Positions 1-4,905 of a DNA stretch of 25,474 bases are shown here, piece after piece. The stretch is from a virus. Where the stretch lies: IMG/VR virus record IMGVR_UViG_3300002225_000012, positions 1-25,474 of that record; one strand, written 5' to 3'. Position 1 is the first letter of the stretch, and the number at the start of each line of letters is the position of its first letter. The position numbers and the translations under genes are program-made. The notes under the pieces are model-generated. The model was not told where the DNA came from, ran no database searches, and saw only the letters and a list, made by a program, of their open reading frames with translations.

Positions 1-1
1 A

Positions 2-550
2 TATGATCCGTGCGAAGAAGGTTGGGATATATTGCTTGAAGCTAAAGGTAAATATGAAGCTGACGATGAATTATTTCCGGTAAGTGATATTTTAGAAATT
101 AATGGGTTAGACGATACATTATGGTCGTTAAGATGTTTACCTGAATATGATAATTTATGGCGAAAATTTGCTTGGTGGTGTGCTAATGAAGTAGTTAGTA
201 ATGCTAGTGATCCACGAGTTAAGAAGTGTTTAGATGTGGTATGGAAACATTCTGAGGGTCAGGCTACGGATGAAGAATTGAAATTAGCAAAAATAGCAGC
301 AATTTCAGCATGCTCATTAGACTCAGTAAAAGAAGCACTAGCTGCAAGCTACGCAGCAGTATGCTCAACAGCATGCTCAACAGCACGCCACGCAGTACAC
401 TACGCAATATACTCAACAGTAAGCTGCGTAGCAAATTACGCAGCAGGCTCAGTATATTATGCAGAAGGCAGCGCAGCATACGCAACAACAAGAAAAGCTC
501 AAACTATCAAACTAAAAGAAATATTAAATACAGGGGTATTTGTGAAATGA
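2..550 (+). CDS. Ala-rich tetrapeptide-repeat phage protein, 5'-truncated by window edge
   Basis: The frame is open from the first bases, so the true start lies outside the window; 182 residues are visible. An N-terminal domain (CEEGWDILLEAKGK, then LDDTLWSLRCLPEYDNLWRK and FAWWCANEV) is rich in Trp and Cys. It is followed by a charged linker (EGQATDEELKLAK) and a low-complexity tail of tetrads, Ala/Val-x-Tyr/Cys/His-Ala/Ser, such as VCST, ACST and VHYA. The gene closes with KAQTIKLKEILNTGVFVK. This layout, a Trp/Cys-rich head followed by Ala-rich repeats and a short helical end, is known from many uncharacterised phage proteins; some relatives are labelled putative immunity proteins, which is not evidence of function. 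The stop overlaps the next start as ATGA (547-550), implying translational coupling. A paralogue sits inverted at the right edge. Confidence 0.75.
   Translation, partial: YDPCEEGWDILLEAKGKYEADDELFPVSDILEINGLDDTLWSLRCLPEYDNLWRKFAWWCANEVVSNASDPRVKKCLDVVWKHSEGQATDEELKLAKIAAISACSLDSVKEALAASYAAVCSTACSTARHAVHYAIYSTVSCVANYAAGSVYYAEGSAAYATTRKAQTIKLKEILNTGVFVK
114..214 (+). repeat. 101-bp perfect inverted repeat, left copy
   Basis: These 101 bases are identical to the reverse complement of 25374-25474. They encode the DTLWSLRCLPEYD to NASDP segment of the Ala-rich protein in the same frame in both copies. Identity falls off sharply after 214, with a further identical block at 249-276. The right copy runs off the window, so the full repeat may be longer. 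Confidence 0.95.
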
Positions 551-981
551 AAAAGACAAGTATATACAGGGCTTTGCATATATTCGAAAGGTTGGACCTT
601 AAAAATATAAATCAGATATATAAGTTGCAAGCAAGGGATGATAGCTTTCCAAAAAAGCACGGTGATGGAAAGTATTCAGAGTTAGAGCTTGTTGAATATG
701 TAGACAACAAGTGTAAAGAGTGGGATTTTGAAAACTTAGTTGGCGTTGGTGAGTTGTGTAAAATACTAGAAGTTAACGATGCTTATTTATACAGAATTCT
801 TCAGCTAAATAGCGATGTTGTTTCTAGGGTAAAAATATCAGGGAGAAGATATATAAAGAGATCAGAATTAAAGTCGCTGATTAATGGACTTGGCAATAAA
901 AAGAGAATAAAAATAAAAAGCAAGATGAAGCTTTCAACTTTTGATTTAATGCTAAGAGCAAAGGTGGTTAGAAGTGTATGA
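547..981 (+). CDS. Small putative DNA-binding protein (helix-turn-helix-like)
   Basis: A 144-residue basic protein starting at the ATG that overlaps the upstream stop (ATGA). I do not recognise a named family. Residues about 25-55 (IYKLQARDDSFPKK, then YSELELVEYVDNK) and about 65-110 (VGVGELCKILEVND to RYIKRSELKSLI) each resemble the helix-turn-helix plus wing arrangement of excisionase/Nu1-like phage DNA-binding proteins. The C-terminus is very Lys/Arg-rich (NKKRIKIKSKMK). The stop TGA (979-981) is followed in the same frame by codons for ENRKN and then TAG, which is the C-terminal tail of the DUF6948 gene further right. This suggests the repeat module was inserted or duplicated just behind this gene. 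The function is inferred only. Confidence 0.6.
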   Translation: MKKTSIYRALHIFERLDLKNINQIYKLQARDDSFPKKHGDGKYSELELVEYVDNKCKEWDFENLVGVGELCKILEVNDAYLYRILQLNSDVVSRVKISGRRYIKRSELKSLINGLGNKKRIKIKSKMKLSTFDLMLRAKVVRSV

Positions 982-1201
982 GAAAATAGAAAGAATTAGC
1001 TCTGGCTCAGGTTATGGCTATGGCTATGGCAACGGCCGTGGCTCAAGCTCTGGCACTAGCTATGGCTCAGGCTCTGGCTCAGGCTCTGGCACTAGCTATG
1101 GCTCAGGCTCTGGCTCAGGTTATGGCAATGGCTATGGCTCAGGCTCAGGCTCTAGCTCAGGCGCTGGCTATGGCAATGGCTATGGCTCAGGCGCAAAATA
1201 A
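974..1201 (+). CDS. Gly/Ser/Tyr low-complexity ORF over hexamer array 1 (frame uncertain)
   Basis: From GTG 974 this frame gives 75 residues: a leader MYEKIERISS, then alternating Gly-X with X mostly Ser, Tyr or Asn, ending GSGAK. It overlaps the end of the preceding gene by 8 bases and shares the KIERISS leader with the array 2 ORF, which favours it as the annotated frame. Against it, base changes inside the array fall mainly where they would be silent in the next frame (Ala-Leu/Gln/Met repeats, 999-1232), and four internal Gly codons become Ser here. No Shine-Dalgarno sequence precedes GTG 974. If expressed in this frame it would be an intrinsically disordered GYGSGS-type peptide. Function unknown. 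Confidence 0.35.
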   Translation: MYEKIERISSGSGYGYGYGNGRGSSSGTSYGSGSGSGSGTSYGSGSGSGYGNGYGSGSGSSSGAGYGNGYGSGAK

Positions 1202-1210
1202 ACAATTAAC
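981..1210 (+). repeat. Degenerate GGCTNN hexanucleotide array 1 with conserved flanks
   Basis: About 33 hexamers (GGCTCA, GGCTCT, GGCTAT, GGCAAT and variants) run from 998 to 1195. A 36-bp higher-order unit encoding SGTSYGSGSGSG in the Gly frame occurs twice in tandem. The array is bounded by a 23-bp left flank (981-1003) and a 19-bp right flank (1192-1210, CGCAAAATAAACAATTAAC), both exactly repeated around array 2. The array is therefore a duplicated module rather than a chance low-complexity tract. Confidence 0.9.
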
Positions 1211-1228
1211 TAAATATTGGAGAATAAC

Positions 1229-1615
1229 ATGAAAAACTTAGATGAATTAACAATTGGGCAAGCTAAAGAATTGGCTTTATTGTTCGGTAGTAATAGCAAC
1301 GGTAATGACATACGCAAAGCATTTGTTGGTAAGTATGTAATTTGCAGGTCTAGAAATGAAGGAGTGAACGCCGGAAAAGTATTAGAGGCAGATAATACAG
1401 GAGTTGTCTTAGAAGATGCTAGGCGGCTTTATTATCATGAGCCATTAGACGAGAAGCAAAGTTGGTACGAGGGAGTTGCATCTAGCGGATTGTCCAGCAA
1501 TTCAAGAATTAGTTGTGCATCTTTAAAAGTTATATCTGAAGATTACTCACTAACTGCTTGCTCTAAAGAAGCAGAGGAGTCTATTAGAAATGCGCCAGAA
1601 AATAGAAAGAATTAG
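1229..1615 (+). CDS. DUF6948-like phage protein
   Basis: A 128-residue protein. ATG 1229 is chosen because GGAG at 1219-1222 sits 6 bases upstream; the in-frame TTG at 1217 overlaps that ribosome site. The core VGKYVICRSRNEGVNAGKV, followed by GVVLEDARRLYYHEP, then SWYEGVASSGLS, ISEDYSLTACSKEAEESI, matches the pattern I know from the DUF6948 family of phage proteins (VGK-V-VR-x-AGV, then NARR-x-WYW, then acidic/Thr-Cys-EEA-SI). The biochemical role of the family is unknown. The last codons (PENRKN) are embedded in the left flank of array 2. An A_AAG tetramer at 1606-1609 would, with a -1 slip, fuse this protein to the Ala-frame repeat; that is a hypothesis. Confidence 0.75.
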   Translation: MKNLDELTIGQAKELALLFGSNSNGNDIRKAFVGKYVICRSRNEGVNAGKVLEADNTGVVLEDARRLYYHEPLDEKQSWYEGVASSGLSSNSRISCASLKVISEDYSLTACSKEAEESIRNAPENRKN

Positions 1616-1841
1616 CTCTAGCTCAGGCTTTGGCTCAGGCTCTAGCTCAGGCTCAGGCTATGGCGATGGCTCAGGCTCTGGCTCAGGCTCAGGCTATGGC
1701 GATGGCTCAGGCTCTGGCTCAGGCTATGGCAATGGCGATGGCTCAGGCTCTGGCTCAGGCTCAGGCTCAGGCTCTGGCGATGGCTATGGCTATGGCTATG
1801 GCTATGGCTCTGGCGATGGCGATGGCTTTGGTTCAGGCTAA
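1590..1841 (+). CDS. Gly/Ser/Tyr/Asp low-complexity ORF over hexamer array 2 (frame uncertain)
   Basis: ATG 1590 gives 83 residues: [17 protein letters not shown], then Gly-X repeats with X = Ser, Tyr, Asp, Asn or Phe, ending at tandem TAA TAA codons. It overlaps the end of the DUF6948-like gene by 26 bases and no clear Shine-Dalgarno sequence precedes it. The leader KIERISS is shared with the ORF over array 1. The alternative frame (1612-1854) encodes [11 protein letters not shown] followed by Ala alternating with Gln/Leu/Met. The pattern of silent changes favours that frame, but it lacks an obvious start and has a TAG just upstream (1603-1605). If the Gly frame is real, the product is disordered. 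Function unknown. Confidence 0.35.
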   Translation: MRQKIERISSSSGFGSGSSSGSGYGDGSGSGSGSGYGDGSGSGSGYGNGDGSGSGSGSGSGSGDGYGYGYGYGSGDGDGFGSG

Positions 1842-1863
1842 TAACGCAAAATAAACAATTAAC
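1597..1863 (+). repeat. Degenerate GGCTNN hexanucleotide array 2 with conserved flanks
   Basis: About 37 hexamers run from 1614 to 1840, with higher-order units containing TATGGCGATGGCTCAGGC. The left flank 1597-1619 and right flank 1845-1863 are identical to those of array 1. Across both arrays hexamer position 2 never varies and position 3 varies about three times, whereas positions 1 and 4 vary about 23 times. This is the signature of the Ala-X reading frame. Repeat units are not independent because of internal duplication. Confidence 0.9.
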
Positions 1864-1879
1864 ATTAGAGGATAAACAC

Positions 1880-2323
1880 ATGGCAACAAAAGGCGTAAAC
1901 AAGGTAATAATCGTTGGAAATTTGGGGCAAGATCCCGAAGTAAGATACACTCCAGCAGGTGCCGCGATCACCACCATCAGTATTGCCACTAGCGACAGCT
2001 GGAAAGATAAGAATACTGGTCAAATGCAAGAAAAAACAGAATGGCACCGAGTGGTCTTTTTTGGCAAGCTAGCTGAAATAGCAGGAGAATATTTGCATAA
2101 AGGTTCACAAGTTTATGTAGAAGGTAAATTGCAGACCCGTAAATGGCAAGACAAGCAAGGACAAGATAGATACACCACAGAAGTGGTTGTGGACGGTTTT
2201 AATGGCGTTATGCAAATGCTAGGCGGCCGAGGAGAGGGCGGACGACAGCAGAATCAACAGCAAGCGCCACCGCCAAACAATGCGGCTAATGATGATACGT
2301 TCGATGATGACATCCCGTTCTAA
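1880..2323 (+). CDS. ssb: Single-stranded DNA-binding protein
   Basis: 147 residues with the full bacterial/phage SSB plan. An N-terminal OB-fold begins [20 protein letters not shown] and continues through [39 protein letters not shown] and [17 protein letters not shown] Gly/Gln/Asn-rich linker follows, and an acidic tip ends DDDIPF, the conserved C-terminal peptide through which SSBs recruit partner enzymes. It would coat single-stranded DNA during phage replication and recombination. An AGAGGA element about 10 bases upstream of ATG 1880 serves as ribosome site, directly after the right flank of array 2. Downstream nuclease and NinB-like genes fit a replication/recombination block. No defects are seen. 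Confidence 0.97.
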   Translation: MATKGVNKVIIVGNLGQDPEVRYTPAGAAITTISIATSDSWKDKNTGQMQEKTEWHRVVFFGKLAEIAGEYLHKGSQVYVEGKLQTRKWQDKQGQDRYTTEVVVDGFNGVMQMLGGRGEGGRQQNQQQAPPPNNAANDDTFDDDIPF

Positions 2324-2373
2324 TCAAGTGAAAAATATTAAAATTAAACAAGAAAACAAAAGGTGTTTAAAAT

Positions 2374-2565
2374 ATGAAAAAGATTAAATCAGTATCTCTT
2401 TTAGAGTATGAAAAGAAATATGACTCTCGCAATGATTGCGCTGCCGCCCTTGGCGTTAGCTACCAGCACTTTAATAACATGCTTGCAGCTAAGATAAGGG
2501 TCGCACAGTTGAAAAACGGGGCGTTTATCACGCTAACAAAATACAACAAAATATTCAATAGATAA
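2374..2565 (+). CDS. Cro-like helix-turn-helix regulator
   Basis: A basic protein of 63 residues. AAAGGTG at about 2359-2365 precedes ATG 2374 at good spacing. Residues about 17-40 (SRNDCAAALGVSYQHFNNML) read as a helix-turn-helix: a first helix with paired Ala residues, the turn LGVS and a recognition helix. The following ITLTKYNKIF resembles the beta-strand end of Cro-type proteins. It lies immediately upstream of a promoter with a 16-bp palindrome between its -35 and -10 boxes (2569-2596), and an inverted copy of that promoter drives the minus-strand gene at 7211. I infer it is the repressor binding these operators; this is not shown by sequence. Confidence 0.65.
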   Translation: MKKIKSVSLLEYEKKYDSRNDCAAALGVSYQHFNNMLAAKIRVAQLKNGAFITLTKYNKIFNR

Positions 2566-2596
2566 CCCTTGCATTACTTAACTAATGTGTTATTGT
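2562..2596 (+). promoter_or_regulatory. Promoter with internal operator, copy 1
   Basis: TTGCAT (2569-2574) and TATTGT (2591-2596, preceded by TG as an extended -10) are separated by 16 bases. The near-palindrome CATTACTTAACTAATG (2572-2587; 14 of 16 positions symmetric) fills the spacer, the classic place for a repressor. A second possible -10 is TATACA at 2601-2606. The whole 35-bp block recurs exactly, inverted, at 7443-7477. It drives the gene at 2628. Confidence 0.7.
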
Positions 2597-2627
2597 GTGT
2601 TATACATTAAACAAAAGGTGAATATCG

Positions 2628-2963
2628 ATGGACGAAATAAATAAAATTGTTTTTGAATTTGAAGGTTTAGATAAGAAAGACGCCCCCGAGGTGGATTGGT
2701 TTATTCACAGCATTCGCAAGACTGACGAATACAGAGCGGAAGTTATCAACGAGTTAGACTATGATTTGGATGAATTTTTGAACGCTTTAGCTACCGACGA
2801 TGATTGTTTAAAGTCTGAACTTTCTATTATAAAGGATAGGACCAGAGAGCTTGCTATTGACTTGTTTGAGCGTGTTGAAGAAGAAAATAACGAGCCGACA
2901 GAAAGCCGAGAAAGCGGAATGTTTGGGAATATAGATTTTTTAGGTTCTAGTTATTTTAGATAG
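2628..2963 (+). CDS. Acidic hypothetical phage protein
   Basis: A protein of 111 residues that I do not recognise. It is strongly acidic, with roughly 30 Asp/Glu against about a dozen Lys/Arg. Helical segments such as DEYRAEVINELDYDLDEFL and ELAIDLFERVEEENNE alternate with acidic stretches, and there is no membrane segment. AAAGGTG at about 2614-2620 is the ribosome site; the leader AAACAAAAGGTG repeats the one before the Cro-like gene. It is the first gene behind the promoter/operator at 2562-2596, so it is likely co-regulated with the isolated minus-strand gene at 7211-7396. Strong acidity could fit a DNA-mimic or inhibitor, but this is speculation from charge alone. Confidence 0.7.
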   Translation: MDEINKIVFEFEGLDKKDAPEVDWFIHSIRKTDEYRAEVINELDYDLDEFLNALATDDDCLKSELSIIKDRTRELAIDLFERVEEENNEPTESRESGMFGNIDFLGSSYFR

Positions 2964-2972
2964 GAGATGATA

Positions 2973-3590
2973 ATGAGAACGCTGGTTTTAAAAAAAGAAC
3001 ATTTTGATGATCGCTGCAATTATATTGGAAAAGAAGATTTAAGTTATTTTGATGGTAATATAGAAATTGATTTGGAGATGTTTTTGTTATGCTTTGAGTG
3101 TGTTTTCGCTACGGGTTATATATTAGTTAAATCAGGGACTTACATCAGAGTAAATAGGAGTATCTCGGCTGGCTCGAGCATTGTAGTAGGCGGTGGAATC
3201 GAGGTAGGGACTTGTATAAATGCAGGAGGAAACTTTAGAGCAAATGGGGGGGTTTTAGCTGGCGAAAGCATCTGGGTGGATGGGTATATAGATGCGTCAA
3301 CAAGGATCGAAGCGGGAATGGATATGGAGGCAGGTTTGGGTATAGTAGCAGGACTTTCTATAACTTGCGGCAACGATTTGTGTAGCGGCAGCAGAATCTT
3401 TGCTGGCACTTGTCCTTGGAGTATGCCAGAAGAAGATGATCTAAAAATAACTTGTAGGAGTCTGGTGTCAGGTGAAGTTTGCTCTGGCAAGCTGGTTGAA
3501 ACTGAAGTGGATAAGACGCAAAAAGAAGTCAATCCAAAAGAAGTTATTTTCGACGGAGTAAGATATAACTTAGTAAGGGCGGGGTCTTAA
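2973..3590 (+). CDS. Hexapeptide-type repeat (beta-solenoid-like) phage protein
   Basis: ATG 2973 is chosen over ATG 2967 because TAGGAG (2961-2966) leaves a 6-base spacing to it; the product has 205 residues. The N-terminus (MRTLVLKKEHFDDRCNYIGK) leads into a repeat region at about residues 55-145. There a hydrophobic residue recurs every sixth position with small residues between, as in SSIVVGGGIEVGTCINAGG and TRIEAGMDMEAGLGIVAG. The rungs end in LTC/CG-RIFAGTCPW-type motifs (ITCGNDLCSGSRIFAGTCPW). Similar GSIxAGGxI proteins are widespread but uncharacterised in phages. The periodicity predicts a left-handed beta-solenoid or stacked rungs; Cys residues are unusually frequent. No enzymatic motif is visible. 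Confidence 0.75.
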   Translation: MRTLVLKKEHFDDRCNYIGKEDLSYFDGNIEIDLEMFLLCFECVFATGYILVKSGTYIRVNRSISAGSSIVVGGGIEVGTCINAGGNFRANGGVLAGESIWVDGYIDASTRIEAGMDMEAGLGIVAGLSITCGNDLCSGSRIFAGTCPWSMPEEDDLKITCRSLVSGEVCSGKLVETEVDKTQKEVNPKEVIFDGVRYNLVRAGS

Positions 3591-3591
3591 A

Positions 3592-3684
3592 ATGAGAACG
3601 AAACTAAAAGACATGTTCTACATATCATTAACATTAATCGTATTTGTTTTAATTATGACAGATACATCAGTTCTAGGGCTGTAA
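3592..3684 (+). CDS. 30-residue single-pass membrane peptide
   Basis: ATG 3592 follows the previous stop (TAA, 3588-3590) by one base and the ORF closes at 3684, two bases before the next start. The peptide has a basic N-terminus (MRTKLKDM), one hydrophobic helix (about FYISLTLIVFVLIM) and a short polar end (TDTSVLGL), as expected for a small inner-membrane protein. A GGGCGGGG stretch upstream may act as a ribosome site. Tight packing between neighbours supports translation. Function unknown. Confidence 0.5.
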   Translation: MRTKLKDMFYISLTLIVFVLIMTDTSVLGL

Positions 3685-3686
3685 CA

Positions 3687-4004
3687 ATGAAGCGCACAAT
3701 AAATCAAAATAAGGCACTCCATCTTTATTTCAAGCAGTTAGCTGACAAGCTAAACGCGGCAGGGTTTGACATTCAAAAGACTATGAAGAAGGACTTTCAG
3801 ATACCTTGGAATGAACGAACCATAAAGGAATTAATTTGGCATAAAGTCCAAGAGGTGATGACTGATAAAGCGTCAACAGCGGATTTAGAACCCAAGGAGG
3901 TTAATGATATTTACCAAGTAGTGACTCGGCATATAGCGCAGACAACCGGTGTTAGCGTTGCGTTTCCAGATCGCTTTAGTCAGGGGCAAGAAAAATGTCA
4001 TTAA
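3687..4004 (+). CDS. NinB-like phage recombination-region protein
   Basis: 105 residues. The start RTINQNKALHLYFKQLADKL carries the R-x-x-QN-x-ALH signature of a phage family resembling the N-terminal part of lambda NinB (QNRKLW). It is followed by KKDFQIPWNERTIKELIWH and KASTADLEPKEVNDIYQVV, both typical of these relatives (iPWT-x-ES-vKE-x-lW, then K-sT-x-L-x-x-eid-vY). Lambda NinB is an ORF-family recombination mediator that binds single-stranded DNA; that activity is transferred only by resemblance. It sits next to HNH and PD-(D/E)XK genes, as nin-region genes often do. It overlaps the next gene by 10 bases. Confidence 0.6.
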   Translation: MKRTINQNKALHLYFKQLADKLNAAGFDIQKTMKKDFQIPWNERTIKELIWHKVQEVMTDKASTADLEPKEVNDIYQVVTRHIAQTTGVSVAFPDRFSQGQEKCH

Positions 4005-4399
4005 TAGAGAAAGCTCAGAAAAAAGCAGAATGCAAAGAATCTATAGACAACCTAACAAAAGCAATTGATAGATCCAAATCAATACGGAGTAAAATAAGCA
4101 TGGCAAGATTAAAAAGCAAAAAAATAACAGACTCGGCAAAAGGTGAGGACTGCCAAGTGCGGCTGGCTGGCATATGTAATTTTGACAGAGAAACAACGGT
4201 CGCAGCACATTTAGGCGGTGGCGGGATGGGAGTGAAGGTTGACGATATATTTATCGCATACTCTTGCAGTTCGTGCCACAGCGCTATTGATGGACAGACA
4301 AGAGGCGCATGCTCAAGGGAAGAGTTGAAGCTTGCACACTTAGAGGGTGTAATCAGAACTCAGCGCATTCTACTAAAAAAAGGATTAATAAAGATATGA
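3995..4399 (+). CDS. YbcO-like HNH-family nuclease (DUF1364)
   Basis: 134 residues. After a Lys-rich N-terminal extension (about residues 1-45), residues 46-134 match the DUF1364/YbcO pattern: SAKGEDCQVRLAGICN, then ETTVAAHLGGGGMGVK, then AYSCSSCHSAIDG, ending LEGVIRTQRILLKKGLIK. Cys53, Cys61, His72, Cys91, Cys94 and His95 are the likely zinc and active-site ligands of the HNH-like fold. The E. coli relative YbcO lies in a cryptic lambdoid prophage, and the family belongs to late recombination regions. It likely cuts or trims DNA during recombination or packaging preparation. The N-terminal extension is longer than in YbcO. The stop overlaps the next start as ATGA. Confidence 0.8.
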   Translation: MSLIEKAQKKAECKESIDNLTKAIDRSKSIRSKISMARLKSKKITDSAKGEDCQVRLAGICNFDRETTVAAHLGGGGMGVKVDDIFIAYSCSSCHSAIDGQTRGACSREELKLAHLEGVIRTQRILLKKGLIKI

Positions 4400-4686
4400 G
4401 TCTGCATAGATACGACGCAAAAAGAGACGCTAACGAGCCTGAAATAGTGAAAGCTCTTGAAGATAAAGGGTTAAGCGTCTATAGATTAAATCAACCATTA
4501 GATTTACTTGTAGGATACAACAAAAGGAATTATCTAGTTGAAGTTAAAGTGGAAGGAAAAAAGCTCAATAAGAACCAAATTAAATTCGTTGATGGATGGA
4601 AAGGCCAGTATTTTGTTTGCTTCTCAGCTAGTCAAGCAGAAAGATTTGCAGATGAAGTTATAAAGTCGAATAGTAGTGTATTATGA
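4396..4686 (+). CDS. Small PD-(D/E)XK nuclease (VRR-NUC/resolvase-like)
   Basis: ATG 4396 overlaps the upstream stop (ATGA), giving 96 residues. The core is that of a small PD-(D/E)XK nuclease: RDANEPEIVKALEDKG (Glu14 in the first helix), PLDLLVGYNKRNYLVEVK with Asp36 and the Glu49-x-Lys51 pair, then LNKNQIKFVDGWKGQ and a final helix. These are the metal-binding and catalytic positions of the fold. Short phage proteins of this kind are often annotated as VRR-NUC or Holliday-junction-resolvase-like. Coupled to the YbcO-like and NinB-like genes, it likely processes recombination intermediates. Substrate preference cannot be told from sequence. Confidence 0.8.
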   Translation: MSLHRYDAKRDANEPEIVKALEDKGLSVYRLNQPLDLLVGYNKRNYLVEVKVEGKKLNKNQIKFVDGWKGQYFVCFSASQAERFADEVIKSNSSVL

Positions 4687-4723
4687 ATATAGAAAAGCCA
4701 ATATGTATAGGTTTCTCAATTAT

Positions 4724-4751
4724 GTATATATGTCAACGTCGATATATATAC
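4724..4751. other. AT-rich dyad in the pre-lysis gap
   Basis: GTATATAT (4724-4731) and ATATATAC (4744-4751) are perfect inverted arms around a 12-base loop. The structure sits 38 bases after the nuclease stop and about 28 bases upstream of the -35 box at 4779. It could be a protein-binding site or a weak 3'-end hairpin; it lacks the GC stem and the U-tract of an intrinsic terminator. Confidence 0.35.
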
Positions 4752-4778
4752 TTTTGTCGAACAATCAAAATCGGGTGT

Positions 4779-4807
4779 TTGATATATAACCAACAAAAAG
4801 ATATAAT
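4779..4807 (+). promoter_or_regulatory. Near-consensus sigma70 promoter for the lysis block
   Basis: TTGATA (4779-4784), a 17-base spacer and TATAAT (4802-4807) form an almost perfect sigma70 promoter. It lies in the 150-bp gap between the nuclease gene and the 22-residue peptide. Transcription would start near 4814. A dyad at 4724-4751 (GTATATAT and ATATATAC with a 12-base loop) lies upstream and could be a regulatory site. Confidence 0.7.
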
Positions 4808-4836
4808 TAGTTACTAACCAAAAAAGAGAGGCAATT

Positions 4837-4905
4837 ATGATTTACCCACAAATGGGCGGCACAGGTCAAGGTAAGCCACCAAAACCACCGAAGCGCACAA
4901 GATAA
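4837..4905 (+). CDS. 22-residue Pro/Lys-rich leader peptide
   Basis: ATG 4837 has an AGAGAGG ribosome site (4825-4831) and encodes MIYPQMGGTGQGKPPKPPK followed by RTR, then TAA. The stop overlaps the ATG of the following membrane gene (TAATG, 4903-4907), so translation of the two is probably coupled. It is the first ORF after the promoter at 4779-4807 and carries the only good ribosome site there. The GTGQGKPPKPPK segment is strikingly ordered for a random ORF. It may be a genuine micropeptide or a coupling leader. Confidence 0.6.
   Translation: MIYPQMGGTGQGKPPKPPKRTR

Noticed and set aside
264-491. Minus-strand Leu/Ser-rich ORF opposite the left Ala-rich gene
   Set aside because: Its repeats mirror the Ala-tetrad codons of the plus-strand gene, which has the conserved head and tail; there is no own start signal.
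981-1620. TAG read as an amino acid (stop-codon recoding)
   Set aside because: The TAG before each Ala frame tempted this reading, but TAG also ends normal-length genes here (2961-2963, 22751-22753) and reading through it yields no extended domains elsewhere.
981-1863. CRISPR-like array
   Set aside because: The units are degenerate hexamers with no constant repeat, no unique spacers and no cas genes.
1642-1989. Minus-strand ORF with His-Ser/Leu-Ser/Arg repeats across array 2
   Set aside because: It is the antisense of the hexamer array plus the start of ssb. It has no ribosome site, and changes at hexamer position 4 would alter Ser/Arg/Cys in it, so it shows no coding constraint.
3140-3532. 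130-residue minus-strand ORF opposite the hexapeptide-repeat gene
   Set aside because: Its Pro/Ser/Thr periodicity is the antisense image of the Gly/Ala hexapeptide codons; there is no start signal.
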